This document shows positions 49,903-60,479 of a DNA stretch of 64,000 nt, one piece after another. The position numbers and the translations under genes are program-made. Positions within the stretch are counted from its first letter, which is position 1. The number at the start of each line of letters is the position of its first letter. The notes under the pieces were generated by a model. It ran no database searches. It worked only from the letters and a program-made list of their open reading frames with translations, and was not told the origin of the DNA. The stretch comes from Burhinus oedicnemus (Eukaryota; Chordata; Aves; Charadriiformes; Burhinidae), in contig VFFE01007570.1 in the NCBI GenBank assembly GCA_008921705.1, positions 644 to 64,643 on the forward strand, written 5' to 3'.

Positions 49903-52018
49903 GTGAGTGAGGACTAGCCCTAGATCAGACTCTCATTTTCTTGTGTGCTGTGGTGTGCATGCATGGGCAGCTTTCATAATAACTGGTACCAAGAAGAGGA
50001 ATTTTGACAAGCAGCTTTCGTGGAAAAAGTATTCTCTTCTTGCTTATCTTTGCGTGTCTTCATCTGTGGTACCACCACTGGTCGCCCTCTCTGAGCACCT
50101 ATGGTACAGCTGGCCAGATGTGCTTCACCCCTTTGGCCTTTACCACACCATGGGGGTTGGGAGAAGATCCTTAGAAGAGTTTTATTCCAAATCAGTCTGG
50201 TACACTACAGAAATGCACATAGCAAGATGTTTACATTGCCTAACTTAACTCGCCCAGGAGGCTTGTGCCACTACCTGAGCCACCTCTGGTCAGCATCCTC
50301 CGGGGCCTCCACTGACCACAGCAGGACTCAGGAGATTTTATTGATGGGTTGAGCCAAAGGTTTGAGTCAGGCACGAGTGAAAAAGGCTGAAGCACTTCAG
50401 GAAGGCTGATGAATATTGCACAGGCACTATAGGTGTTTAAGAACAAGCTAACATTTTGTTAGGAAGTCTGTCAGAAATGGTATCTCTGCAGGTGATTACG
50501 CCCAGGGGCAGAGAATTCAGCCCTGCTTTTCTGTGGCTCTGTGGTATTCAGTGGGTCCCATGGTGAGGAGGAGGAAAGCTGGAGGAAGCCACAGAGACCC
50601 CGAATTTCTCAGGAAACTGTAACAGCTTAGAAAATAAAGTTAAGGAAAAAACAGCTTTGGGGAAATGTGAACAGTATCAGAAATTTAAATTGTGAAACTT
50701 GTCTGAGGTATCACTTCTGGAAAAATCAAGCTCCTATAACGAGTAGTGGCTTGATGTGGTGTTTTTCTCACACCTATGTGATGTTCATTTTCATTAGAGG
50801 AAAAGTGAGGAGTGAGGAGACGACTGTGTGGGGTTTGCTACAAGATTCAGAGCCTTTGTGAAAGAGCCTGGTGAGAGGCTTTGGCTAACCTCGTCCTGAG
50901 CTGGGTGCACAAACTGTACCAAACAGAGCTTATAAACTCACTGGTAAGACTTTAGCCTTCACCTCAGCTATTTGCGAAGTAAGCTCTGGGAAGCAGAGCT
51001 GGTCTAACTCACAGTAGTTCGAATGAATCAGAGGGTTTAAAACAGTTCTCATCATCTCAGCCTCTACCACTCTGTCTGTCTGCATGTGGGACTATTTTTG
51101 TGGCAAAATTCTCATCTGGCCTCTTTAATAACCTTGGTACAACAGCTCACTTCAGCAGGCACTCAAGTCTAGAAGTTTATCTGTCTGTGGCATCAGCCAA
51201 TGTCTCGTCTATTAGGGTGACTGAAATTTTGCTATCTAAAGTTGTTTTCATATCAGAGAATATAATTTAAAGACTGACCATTTAAAACACAAATGGGTTG
51301 GGCCAAATGGATGGTTGGTGACTATTCACAGAAATCACGTAGAGTTCTTCAGCCCAGCCCAAAGCAGGTGGTGCATTATCCAGAGACCTACAGTGTTACC
51401 GGGTAAAGTGTCATACGGTTACAGAGTCACCACCACAGGGCTCTGCGTGAAATTATGCAGTCAAGGACCAGGAGAAGGACCACTCCTGTAGCGTGCAACT
51501 CCATTGCTAATGGCAACTTCATTGCTAGAAGGGAGCCAGGCCCGTCCTTTCTAAGAAGAGGTTCAACTACCATATAACCAGAGAGACCTGTTCATGTGCC
51601 GGAGAAACAGAGAAAGGGGGATGACAACTTACAGATCACTAATGTGCGACATGTGTAAGACGTGTTTTCACCCTGAGTGTAAGGCAGGATGCTCACACTT
51701 TTTACCACCCTGCACTGGGGTCTGATTCAGAGACCTTGAAAACTTTCCATTGACTTCAGTGGAGTCTGGATCATGCCTTAAAGCTACCCAGCAGCCTGGA
51801 AGGGGGAAAAGATAAACGGACTTTTTCCCCTGGAAAGATCCAGGAAAATAGTTCAGGCAGAGAGAAGCAGGATATTGTGGGGTTTTGGATTTTGTTGGGG
51901 TTTTTTTGTTGGTTGGTTAGGTTTTTCTTCCCCACAGCAGCTCATAATCTAATGCCTGGATTATTTTTAATGTTACATTCTTCTTCTTGTTGTGGTTTCT
52001 AAGGAGAGCAGCCCACAG

Positions 52019-52140
52019 GCCCTTTGGGAGTCCCGGCTGCCAGCTGGGTCGTGGACCATGTTTCCCTGCAGGAGCTCCTGCTGCTCCATTTCAGGTTTCA
52101 TGGTCCACGACCCAGCTGGCAGCCAGGACTCCCGAAGGGC
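52019..52140. repeat. 42-bp near-perfect inverted repeat, 38-nt loop
   Basis: The left arm 52019-52060 and right arm 52099-52140 are reverse complements at 40 of 42 positions. The exceptions are T52025/G52134 and C52034/A52125. The arms are GC-rich (core CCAGCTGGGTCGTGGACC). The 38-nt loop carries its own perfect 12-bp palindrome CAGGAGCTCCTG (52069-52080). A transcript from either strand would fold into a long hairpin. Chance is not a credible explanation; a snap-back or template-switch duplication is likely. Open frames over it repeat the same peptide in sense and antisense and are not taken as genes. Confidence 0.97.
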
Positions 52141-52163
52141 AAGGGAAAGGGGGGACATTGGGG
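52137..52163 (+). other. Putative G-quadruplex motif abutting the inverted repeat
   Basis: GGG, GGG, GGGGGG and GGGG runs are separated by CAA, AAA and ACATT, a canonical quadruplex pattern. The first G-run is the end of the right arm of the inverted repeat. Confidence 0.75.
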
Positions 52164-52164
52164 C

Positions 52165-54225
52165 AGAACAAGGTTGCAGAGCCATGCTTGGATGTCCTCT
52201 CCCTAGAGCCATGCTGGGCAGATGCTGCTGTGAGGGGGGCAGAAGGTGACCAGCAGCCAGTGCAGCAGCAGCAGATAACGAGGTGACCCCTGAGCCTGTG
52301 GGTTCCACAGCAGAGTTTACAAACCCATCGCAGTCCTTGTGACTATCCCAGGGGCTGGTGAACAAGCTCCAGGAAAGACAGAGGTTTGATTTGGGCTAAT
52401 GTGAGCCATGCTCTTGTTTATTCTGGGCCTGGTCCAAAGTCAGTCTGAATGCTCTGGTTTGTGTCCTGGCTGAACTGAGCTTTGCTTTTTCATTTTTGAG
52501 AGAGCCCAGAGAGCAGGCTCCTGGTGTGAAAGCCCTATCAGCCAGGCTGCTCATGCGAAACAGAAGTCTCACATTTGTTTCCTTTCACATCCTTTCGGTT
52601 TAGGAGCACATAGATACTTTTAACAGGAACACTCTAAAAATAACATCTTCAGAACAGTCAGAAAAATCAAGATTTTTACTTTTTAGTGATTACTTTAAGC
52701 AGCCCTGCTTTACGATCTGGCCTTGGAACTGACATCACACAAATGATCAGCCTGACAAACAAAAACTGTTTTCACACCTTGCTACTTTTAAGATAAAATG
52801 CCTTTTAATGTCTTTTCTACTAATTAGCTGCCATTACTTCCCAGTCTCTTGGCAGAGGCTCGTTTTAATGTACGTCAATAAAATCACCCAGCGTTATGGT
52901 CTTTTATTCAAAGTATGCCAATAAGGGATAAGCAAGCATAACAGTGCTGTTTCCTCCCCGCTAATGGCCACCTCCAGCTGCATCCCTCTAAACATCAGAC
53001 CTGCTGCGTCACCCACCTGCCTGGGCAGGAGTTGCCAGGAGGGGCAGAGGATGGGGAGACCCCCTCAGTAAGGCTGAAGTGGCCAGGAGGACAGAGCAGA
53101 GGGATATCGCTACAGCCCTGTCACAGGTTTCTCTGCTGCTGAAGCAAAGTGCAAAGCCCAGAGGAAACCACGCAGCGTAGCCTCCAAGCTGGGATACAAG
53201 GGATTGATAAACCCGATGGCTTTTTCAGAGGCGGAGAGCATTGTGCAGCTGCCATGGTGCTCCCTAACAGCTCTCCTCTTTCTCACAGGAGAGCTCTTCA
53301 GTCTGAGTGATGTGCCAGTAAACACAATGTCAGTAAAGAAAAAAGCACCCTGAGTATAAATAAAAGGGGCCAAAGCCTCCTTAGCTGTGGTTAGTCTCTA
53401 AGCATCTGCGTGATCTAGGTGTTGCCAACAGTAAGTCCAGCTCTTGCGCTCTCCCTCTTACAAATGGCTTTGCTCAAGCAGTATCAAGCGCTGGCTGGGC
53501 TAATATCAATAGCGGATATTAAGGGAATACACACAGTCACACTAAGGACTAACAAATGATCTGGAACACGCCCTTGGATACCCATTTTAAAATAAACATT
53601 TGCAGTCTCAATTCTTCAGCAGTCCACAACAGGACCAGCCTAATGCCATAATTTCAGGATTTGTCAGCTTGGATGGCACTGAACATCGGCCTTTCTAGTT
53701 TTACAGTGCAAGCTGTTTCATTACTCCTAGCTAACACAGTTATCTGCGCTCATATTTTCCACACAGTCTCAATACAACACTCAGACATTTCAAACCTACA
53801 GTTTAATTAAATTATGGCAACTGGGGTTATTTCAGTTCCAGGAGTATCTGAGGCAGAGATGCTGAGGATAAACATGGCACTTGTGCTTTCAGGGAAGGGA
53901 ATAGACTCTGTTCTGTGTGAAGATGAAGCTTTCAGAAGACTGAATTTCATTAGCATCTGAATCCTCTAGAAATCATGCTCCTTTCATGCATTTCAAGTTG
54001 GATGCTCCAAGACGGAAGCCATCGAGATCACTTGTGGAAACTTTGTCTTATGCATGCAAGGAGAGTTGCAGATCCAGCTATTCCTCTGTGCTAAAGAAGC
54101 ATTTTTAAGTGGTTTAGACATCCACTGTGCAGCCAGGCTTGCTAAGGCAGCATGGCTCCCTATGGGAAGCTCTGCTTGGCCTCCTGAAGAGCAATGTTAG
54201 GTTTCTACATGTTAAGTTCTGTGAC
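52165..54225. other. Non-coding unique sequence
   Basis: No gene is recognised. 52780-52975 is a candidate conserved element (listed). A TATA-like TATAAATA at 53355-53362 on the plus strand has no supporting downstream gene. Confidence 0.5.
52780..52975. promoter_or_regulatory. Candidate conserved non-coding element
   Basis: Unique AT-rich sequence with ACTAATTAGCTGCCATTA near 52819, TACGTCAATAAAATCA near 52871 and GCTAATGGCC near 52960. These give clustered homeodomain-type cores and a CRE-like TACGTCA. There is no repeat or coding signal. This is a texture-based inference. Confidence 0.25.
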
Positions 54226-54229
54226 TAAA

Positions 54230-55190
54230 GGGCACCCACAGCAAGCAGTAAGACCAGCAAGGATCAATGACAGATGGAGGCAGCCTAGTGACCTGAGCAG
54301 TGAAAATAGGGTCCACTGAATCAGCAACTCCCTATGACCATCAAAGGAGAAGGATTAGACCATTACCGGTGTGAAACCCCCCATGATGGGACAGCCAAAT
54401 GGATCAGACAGACATGCACAGGAAAGAGAGATACTGCCTAACAGGATGCAGGACTTAGCACGGTATGCACAGGAAGGAGAATCTGAGGATCGCATAAAAT
54501 TTCTTACCGGAAGTTTTTAGGGGACTGTGGGAACATGTGGGTCTCAGTAAGGGATGCTTATGGGAAGGACCAGAGGTGGAAAAATGGAGGCATCAAGGTG
54601 AATTGGGGGGATAACAAACATGAGGCAATAAAAGGGAAAAGGAGATAAAAGGGCCCAGGTGAGTGTACACTTGCCCGACTGAGTCCTGCACTTCATCACC
54701 ACCATCTGTCCTGTATTCTCACTAAATCCTAACTGGATTCTGTGAGGGTGCACTCTCTGTCCTGAGTCATTTTGTGTGAGTGCTACCAAGCTTCAGACCA
54801 GACTAGTGGGATTAGAGAGTACCAGCACCCAGAGGGGGACCACGAACCTCTGGGGCTCATAGGTCCAAGCGCCAGCAGCTGGAGGAGACTGGGAGGTAGG
54901 TGCCAACTAGAGGACAGAGTGTCTATGACCAGCTCCTGGAGTGACCCATACATTGTGTGTATATCCCTGTAGTGGACTTCAATCCTGATCCCCCAGAGAG
55001 AGGGAATAGGACTGGGCCATCTGTGCTGTTCTTGTCTGTGTGAGTGCTGGCTGTGCTGATAAAGGCACTGATTCCTCTTTGTGCTGATCCATGTGACTGG
55101 CGATGTGCATATGTGTGTGTGTGTGTGTGTGCGCACGCGTGTGCAAGCATGTGTGTTTGCCTGTCAGGAATACATGCACGGCTTTGCCAC
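54230..55190 (+). mobile_element. Probable interspersed repeat, LTR-like, unclassified
   Basis: The stretch lacks coding signal. It has the look of an avian dispersed repeat: AATAAA at 54627, a TATA-like GATAAAAG at 54644, and a 12-bp direct repeat TGTGTGAGTGCT at 54773-54784 and 55037-55048. It runs into a (TG)n tract. The phrasing after 54960 reminds me of repeats common in bird genomes, possibly of endogenous-retrovirus LTR type. I found no defined LTR ends, primer-binding site or retroviral gene. Both class and borders are uncertain. Confidence 0.3.
55103..55145. repeat. (TG)n repeat in a 43-nt alternating purine-pyrimidine run
   Basis: A TG repeat (55112-55131) continues into GCGCACGCGTGTGCA. 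The whole of 55103-55145 alternates purine and pyrimidine without a break, the classic pattern for left-handed Z-DNA. The GC-containing end favours it further. Confidence 0.95.
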
Positions 55191-55199
55191 AGGCTGGAC

Positions 55200-58100
55200 C
55201 CATGAACGTGGAGCTGCAGCAGCCTCACCTACATCCCAAAGCTCACCAGCTTCAGCCACCCTTAGCACCAGGAACTTGCTGGAGACTCCCTGTTGAGGTG
55301 CTTTCCTAGCTTTCCAGAGACAAACTCTGTCCCAAAATACTTCCTTTCTAAGCCTCGTTATCAACTTTCAAAATGTCCCATGCAGCTCAGGGAGAAACAT
55401 CTGGCTACCTCTGGCTTTGTATCTGTTCTAGGAGAACAGTCCAACACCCCCCTTTACTGAATCGCCGCTTCTTTGGGAATGGAATGACAGTGGTTTGCCA
55501 GTTATCCTTAAATCACTCCTACCACCAGACGGGCTTGAAGATAAAGTAAGGAATGAATTTATTCAGGAATCCAAAGATCAGCAGAACGATCTCCTTATTT
55601 AGAGGCAGCTGTGCAGAAATAAAAGAAAACTTACAGCTGCAGACAGATTATTCTAACTCTGTTCTCTGTTTTATCCAGCTAAAACGCTCTCAGCATGCTT
55701 ACATACCTTTCAGCTGGAAACTTGTCTTTAAGCAAGACCTGGTCCAGAGCACATATTTTATTGAAGGAATATTGATTCGGGGATATGTATGTCCTTGCAC
55801 ATCTCTTTTCTCCCCTGGGATGTTTTGAGTCCCCCTCACACCTCTCGCATTCGTGCCTCTCCTCACCTGACCTGAGAAGTGTTGGTGTCTGCCAGATAGG
55901 TGGGAACTTCTGCCCTGACAAGGAAAAAATATCACCCTCCTCATGCTTACCTTAATGCATGCTGACTGTGAAGGAAAGCTGCTCCTCAAAGGATTCAGGC
56001 CTCCTTGCGTTAATTCTTGATACACTCAAAACACTAGCTCATATATATGCATAAGCTAACAATCATAGTAGATATAAACATATAAACAGTGATAATGCAT
56101 GTAGTTAATTAGATCTTGGCTGCATCAAGACAAGAATTAATGCTAACCAAATTATTTCAGGCTGACAATGACATGAGCATGCTTGGCATGAACAACGCCC
56201 CTGCAATACCCCATGAGGACATTTTCTTGCTTTGAAGGTATAGATGTACTGGATGAGAGATTTTTGGAAACATTAAAACCAAAAGCCATTTATGATATTC
56301 CATATTCTATTAACACAGTTTTATTTTCCATCTGTTCTCCCAAATCCAGGATCAATGTTAGCCAATGCTTTGCATCAAGCAGTCCCTGTGTTTAGATCTC
56401 ATATGTGACACTAGTGCCCATCCTCAACTAGTGCTCATCCAACTTGCAAAGTTTCAAAGCTGGCCACTGATGGCAAAAGTTTTTACTTCTTTTGTAAGGA
56501 CTGTAGACATACCTGCCACTGTATCATTAACACCAAACATCTTGGGTTGTTTGGCATTAACCTTTTCTCACCCCTGTGAAGAATGATTTTGACCTACATG
56601 TTATTTTGCTTTGCACAAGCACTGCTGGCTAGCCGGTGTTATGCAGGAGGGCTGTCCTTCGTAAGATTCTGGCATTCAGATCTACCAAGCTACGAAGAAA
56701 CGGCAGAGCAATTTGAGCTGCTAGCATGATACCATGTTTGAAAAGGAGCAGAAATGCTGTGTTACTCACCGTCACATTGAGAGATGATGCAAATCATTTT
56801 CTGTCATAGCAGCAACAGGTCACACATTTGAAAGGCTCCTCTATTCAGCCCTTTAACACAACTGTGCCAGAAAGAGGACTATGGGAGCTGTGTTTCTGGG
56901 ATCCCCTGGGCCTCCCCTACCACACCTTCCTCCTCCTCCCTCGAGCCACAGTGCCCTGCAGCATGTGTAACGGAGGCAGTGTAACCCTCTTGTATAGAAA
57001 GGAAAGCAACTTTACATCACATTCGGTGGCAGATGGCTGTGAGTGCAGAGTAGCTCCTCCTGGACGTGAAGCTGCAGCAGAGGTTGGGGAATAAGGGTTT
57101 TTCTTCTGCCGGGGCTGGGCCACTGTGAGCCCCCATGGAAAGGGCTTTTAGGGGGGTGCCTTGCAGAGCTTAGCTTTTGATCATTAATCTTTTCAGATCA
57201 GGTCTGGACGGCATAAACCCGGGGAATGAAAAGAGCAACTAAGCTCATTAAGTGGCCAGGTGAGCTCCTACCAATGCTCTTCCATGGCTCTGCACAAGCC
57301 ATCCTGGAAAGGTCCTGCAGCTCTGCAGAGGAGCAGGAACCCTCTGTGCTGTTCTGGTACCCAGCTGTAGAGTAAATGGAGATTCACACCTCTTCTGCAA
57401 CACTCAGTTTTTTCTCTTTCTTTAAGATATAACCTCCCTCAACCTATTAGATTCTATTAATGAAATTAATGTGTTTCTATACAACTCAATATTTGTTTTT
57501 CTGAAAATTTGGTCTCCGGAAGGCAAAGTTGTCTCTGGAGTTCTTCCTGTACACAAGGATATATCAGGACCAAAGCAGGATCAGAGCCAGAGAGCCCACA
57601 GGTCCGGGATCTAGTGTCGTTTTAGGATTTGTTGTGATGATACACAGAGTTGAATGCCCTAAAAGCATTTCAGCATGCAAGGCAGAGATAACAACTTCTC
57701 TTTCATCTCCCTTTGTTCTAGACTCTTCAATGCCAGGAAGTCTTTCTTTTTATACTCCTTTACGTTTGGCACCTATCAAATCTCTTCAGGCCCAAGCTCA
57801 ATTGCAAACCATGGGTGATGCCCGCGGCCCATGCAGGGACTCAGAAAAAATGCTTCTTCTCAATACACTCCTGCAAAGGAGCACATTCTTCCTAAAAGAC
57901 AGAAAGAAGCACGGCTGTCTGCTAAGCAGGAGCCAAGTTCAGTGCAATCACAGATCAAAGAGAGGTGTGAACCTCTCGTCTCCATCTCGGCAGCGCGCTT
58001 TCCAGAATATTTAATGCTTGTGCCCAAAAATTAACTGGCAGATTTGTTTACAGAAGTGTTTTCCAAGAGATGCTTGGGCTATGCTCAGCAGCTGCCCTTA

Positions 58101-60370
58101 TCGCTGGTGCTGGGCATACCTTGCGTGTCTGGGTGATTTATCGATTTGAACTGCTTTCTGCGAGACTCCTGCTTGCGAGGCAGGGGCGTGCTCCAGCATC
58201 ACCGAGGAGCCGTAAAACAACAGCTGCAACAGATGGCTTCAGCTCTCATCTTGGTTCGGCATGCCCTGCCAAAATGGTGCCAGACGCACATACTTGTGCG
58301 GGGCTTGATGAATGCGGAGTAACGCAAGAACATTTGTTCTTGACTCGTGCCCTCGGGAGCTAAAGTTAAACAGGGAGATGTGGGCAATGAGGTGAAGGGG
58401 AAAAACCGCAGGTGTTTTGAGGAAACACCTGCTAATCCTTGAGGGGGAAGAAGTGGTGGCAAGGATGCTAAGGAGGCGGAGATTGAGAGGATTAGCTGGC
58501 GAGTTTCATGGCTTGAGCTGAGAGAGGAGGTTGGCAGACCACGCTGCTGACACCGCAGGTGCCCGGGGCAGAAAGAAAGCAAGGATGTTGTGGCGTGCCA
58601 ACCCTAACAGCCGAGAGGAGACAAGATGATGGAACATGGGAAAAAAAATGCAAAGATAATTATGGCAATGCTAAGGTGGTCTAGTATTACATTGGATGAC
58701 AGTTTTATGAGGCACACAGGTGGCAATTAGAAAAAGATCAGCAAATTCATAGTCAGGATATGCGCAAAAACAGAATGCAGATTTTGCATGATACTCTAAT
58801 CTCACTATCCTTCAGTTATATTGTATGTAAGTGTATCTTTTTAAAGCATGAAAAAGGTGCTGGGTATTTTTCCCAACAATCTGAAAATCAGAGAGCTTTT
58901 TGTGTATTTCAGTCAGTGTGTAACTAACAATTTAGCTAGTCTCAGCTGACGAGACATACATAGCAAAGACCCGTCGCTTCCTTGTTCAGCATGCTTTGGC
59001 TTTGCTTTCTGTGCTCCGACAACTTAATGGCTAAATATGTCTGTCAAGACTTTTAAATTAATGCATGGCAATAGAACTGACTATTCATCTTTGAATTGTT
59101 TTTGAAAAATCTGAGTAGCTCTGATGATGATAGGAGTAGCTCTGTTGTTTAACTGAGGTACCATAAAGAGCTGTCCTGGTAAATGTCACGTTCTCAGTCA
59201 AACTTGGCCATAAAACCAGGGTGCCAGTTTTAATGCTCATATCTTTCTTCAGCCACCAGCAAAATCACTGTGAGCTCTCACAAAAGGCACCACTGAAACA
59301 GATAAAGTATTAATATAACCAGCTGAAGACTTTTTATGTCATGGATGAGAACAGAGGCAAATCAGTGACTCAAGAAAGAGAGGAAACAAGCATTTGAGGA
59401 TCATTATAGTCATGCATAGGATCTGGGTAAGGGGAAATGGTAGGTGTCAGGTTTGACATTAATTTTGGCCCTGGTGTCCAGGCTAATCTAGGCTCCCTAG
59501 TGAAATTTTTTGCATTGTGCTAAATGGCCTAAAATGTGCATGGTAGCCGTGGGCTGCACTTCTATCAGCAACACGACACACTGCTAGCAAAGACTGAGTT
59601 ACCAGTTATGCAGCTGATTATGTCTCCAGGGGAAGAATATACACCGTAATGCCAACAGCTGCTCTTTATAAACATAACTTTTTAATATTGCTGGGTTTGT
59701 TTCAAATTGCACACGATGACCTTCAGCAGGCTAACCTGAGCCACCAGGCTTACACCAAGGCAGTGTCAAACAGGAGGACCACTGCCCTGTTCCACGGTGT
59801 GCAGAGATGTTACAAAGCTTGAGCATTTTGTGGAAGATTTTAGATTTATCACCACTGCCAGCTGCATTATCCTAGTTTCTATTTCTGCACTGTTTTGAGA
59901 AGTGCCTTTGAAGGTAGTATAATGTCATACTAGTCTTACAACTCAAGTCCTACTTAATATGTCCTATTGATTGTGATGTAGTACGTGCAGACAGAATGAT
60001 TTTGGGGTGCCAGAGAACCTCTGTTTGAGACTATGTGCCCCCACCCAGCATGAATGCTGAGGCAGAAGATGTAAGGAAAGGGCTATCACAGCCAGTCTTG
60101 GGGCTTTTTGCTGGGAAACGTGTTCCTGCCAGAAGGATCCATCTAATGGCTGTGGAGGTCTGGGAAATTCTTAGTCCTATAAGGGTTGGGGGGGTTTTGT
60201 GATCTCCATCTGGTTTTCAGATCTTGTTCTCAGCAACGATCTCTCTCCTGGTTTCCCCTGTAAGTGGGAAACTTGAGCCCCAGGGAGCTCAATTTGATTT
60301 TTCTAAAGTGCTTGGCACTTGCAGCTCCTCTGTCCTTCAGTGGGACTTGCATGCACTTGCCAGGTTTGAT
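55200..60370. other. Non-coding unique sequence
   Basis: No gene is recognised. The longest open frame of the window (57529-58014, 161 codons, plus) lies here but has no domain, no conserved-looking motif and a competing open frame over its 3' half. 58640-58830 and 59040-59110 are AT-rich unique stretches. Confidence 0.5.
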
Positions 60371-60374
60371 AACG

Positions 60375-60432
60375 TGGATGTGAGTGTCATGTCCAAGGTC
60401 ACACAACAAATTAGTGCCAGAGCTGGGATTAT
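60375..60432 (-). mobile_element. MIR-like SINE core fragment
   Basis: TCCAAGGTCACACAACAAAT followed by AGTGCCAGAGCTGGGATT closely matches the reverse complement of the MIR core (cccaaggtcacacagc..agtggcagagccgggatt). The element probably extends further left in a decayed state. Confidence 0.5.
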
Positions 60433-60479
60433 TATTACTTTTTATGGGCGGGCTGGTGATTACACCTATGCTTAAGGCA

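Larger units (their letters stand above)
47580..52010. other. Non-coding unique sequence
   Basis: No gene is recognised. It contains AAT/AAC-rich and A-rich tracts and a possible small exon at 49851-49902, listed separately. A G/T-rich patch at 51871-51926 (GGGG, GG, GGGG, GG, GG, GG runs) could at most form a two-layer quadruplex. 51715-51790 contains CCATTGACTTCAGTGGAGTC, a phrase I associate with a widespread sauropsid repeat. Confidence 0.5.

Noticed and set aside
53355..53362. TATAAATA as a core promoter
   Set aside because: No downstream gene, initiator or CpG-rich context. Such matches are frequent by chance in AT-rich DNA.
57529..58014. Longest open frame in the window (161 codons, plus)
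   Set aside because: No recognisable domain, motif or exon context. A second frame over its 3' half is also open. Length is within chance for 64 kb.
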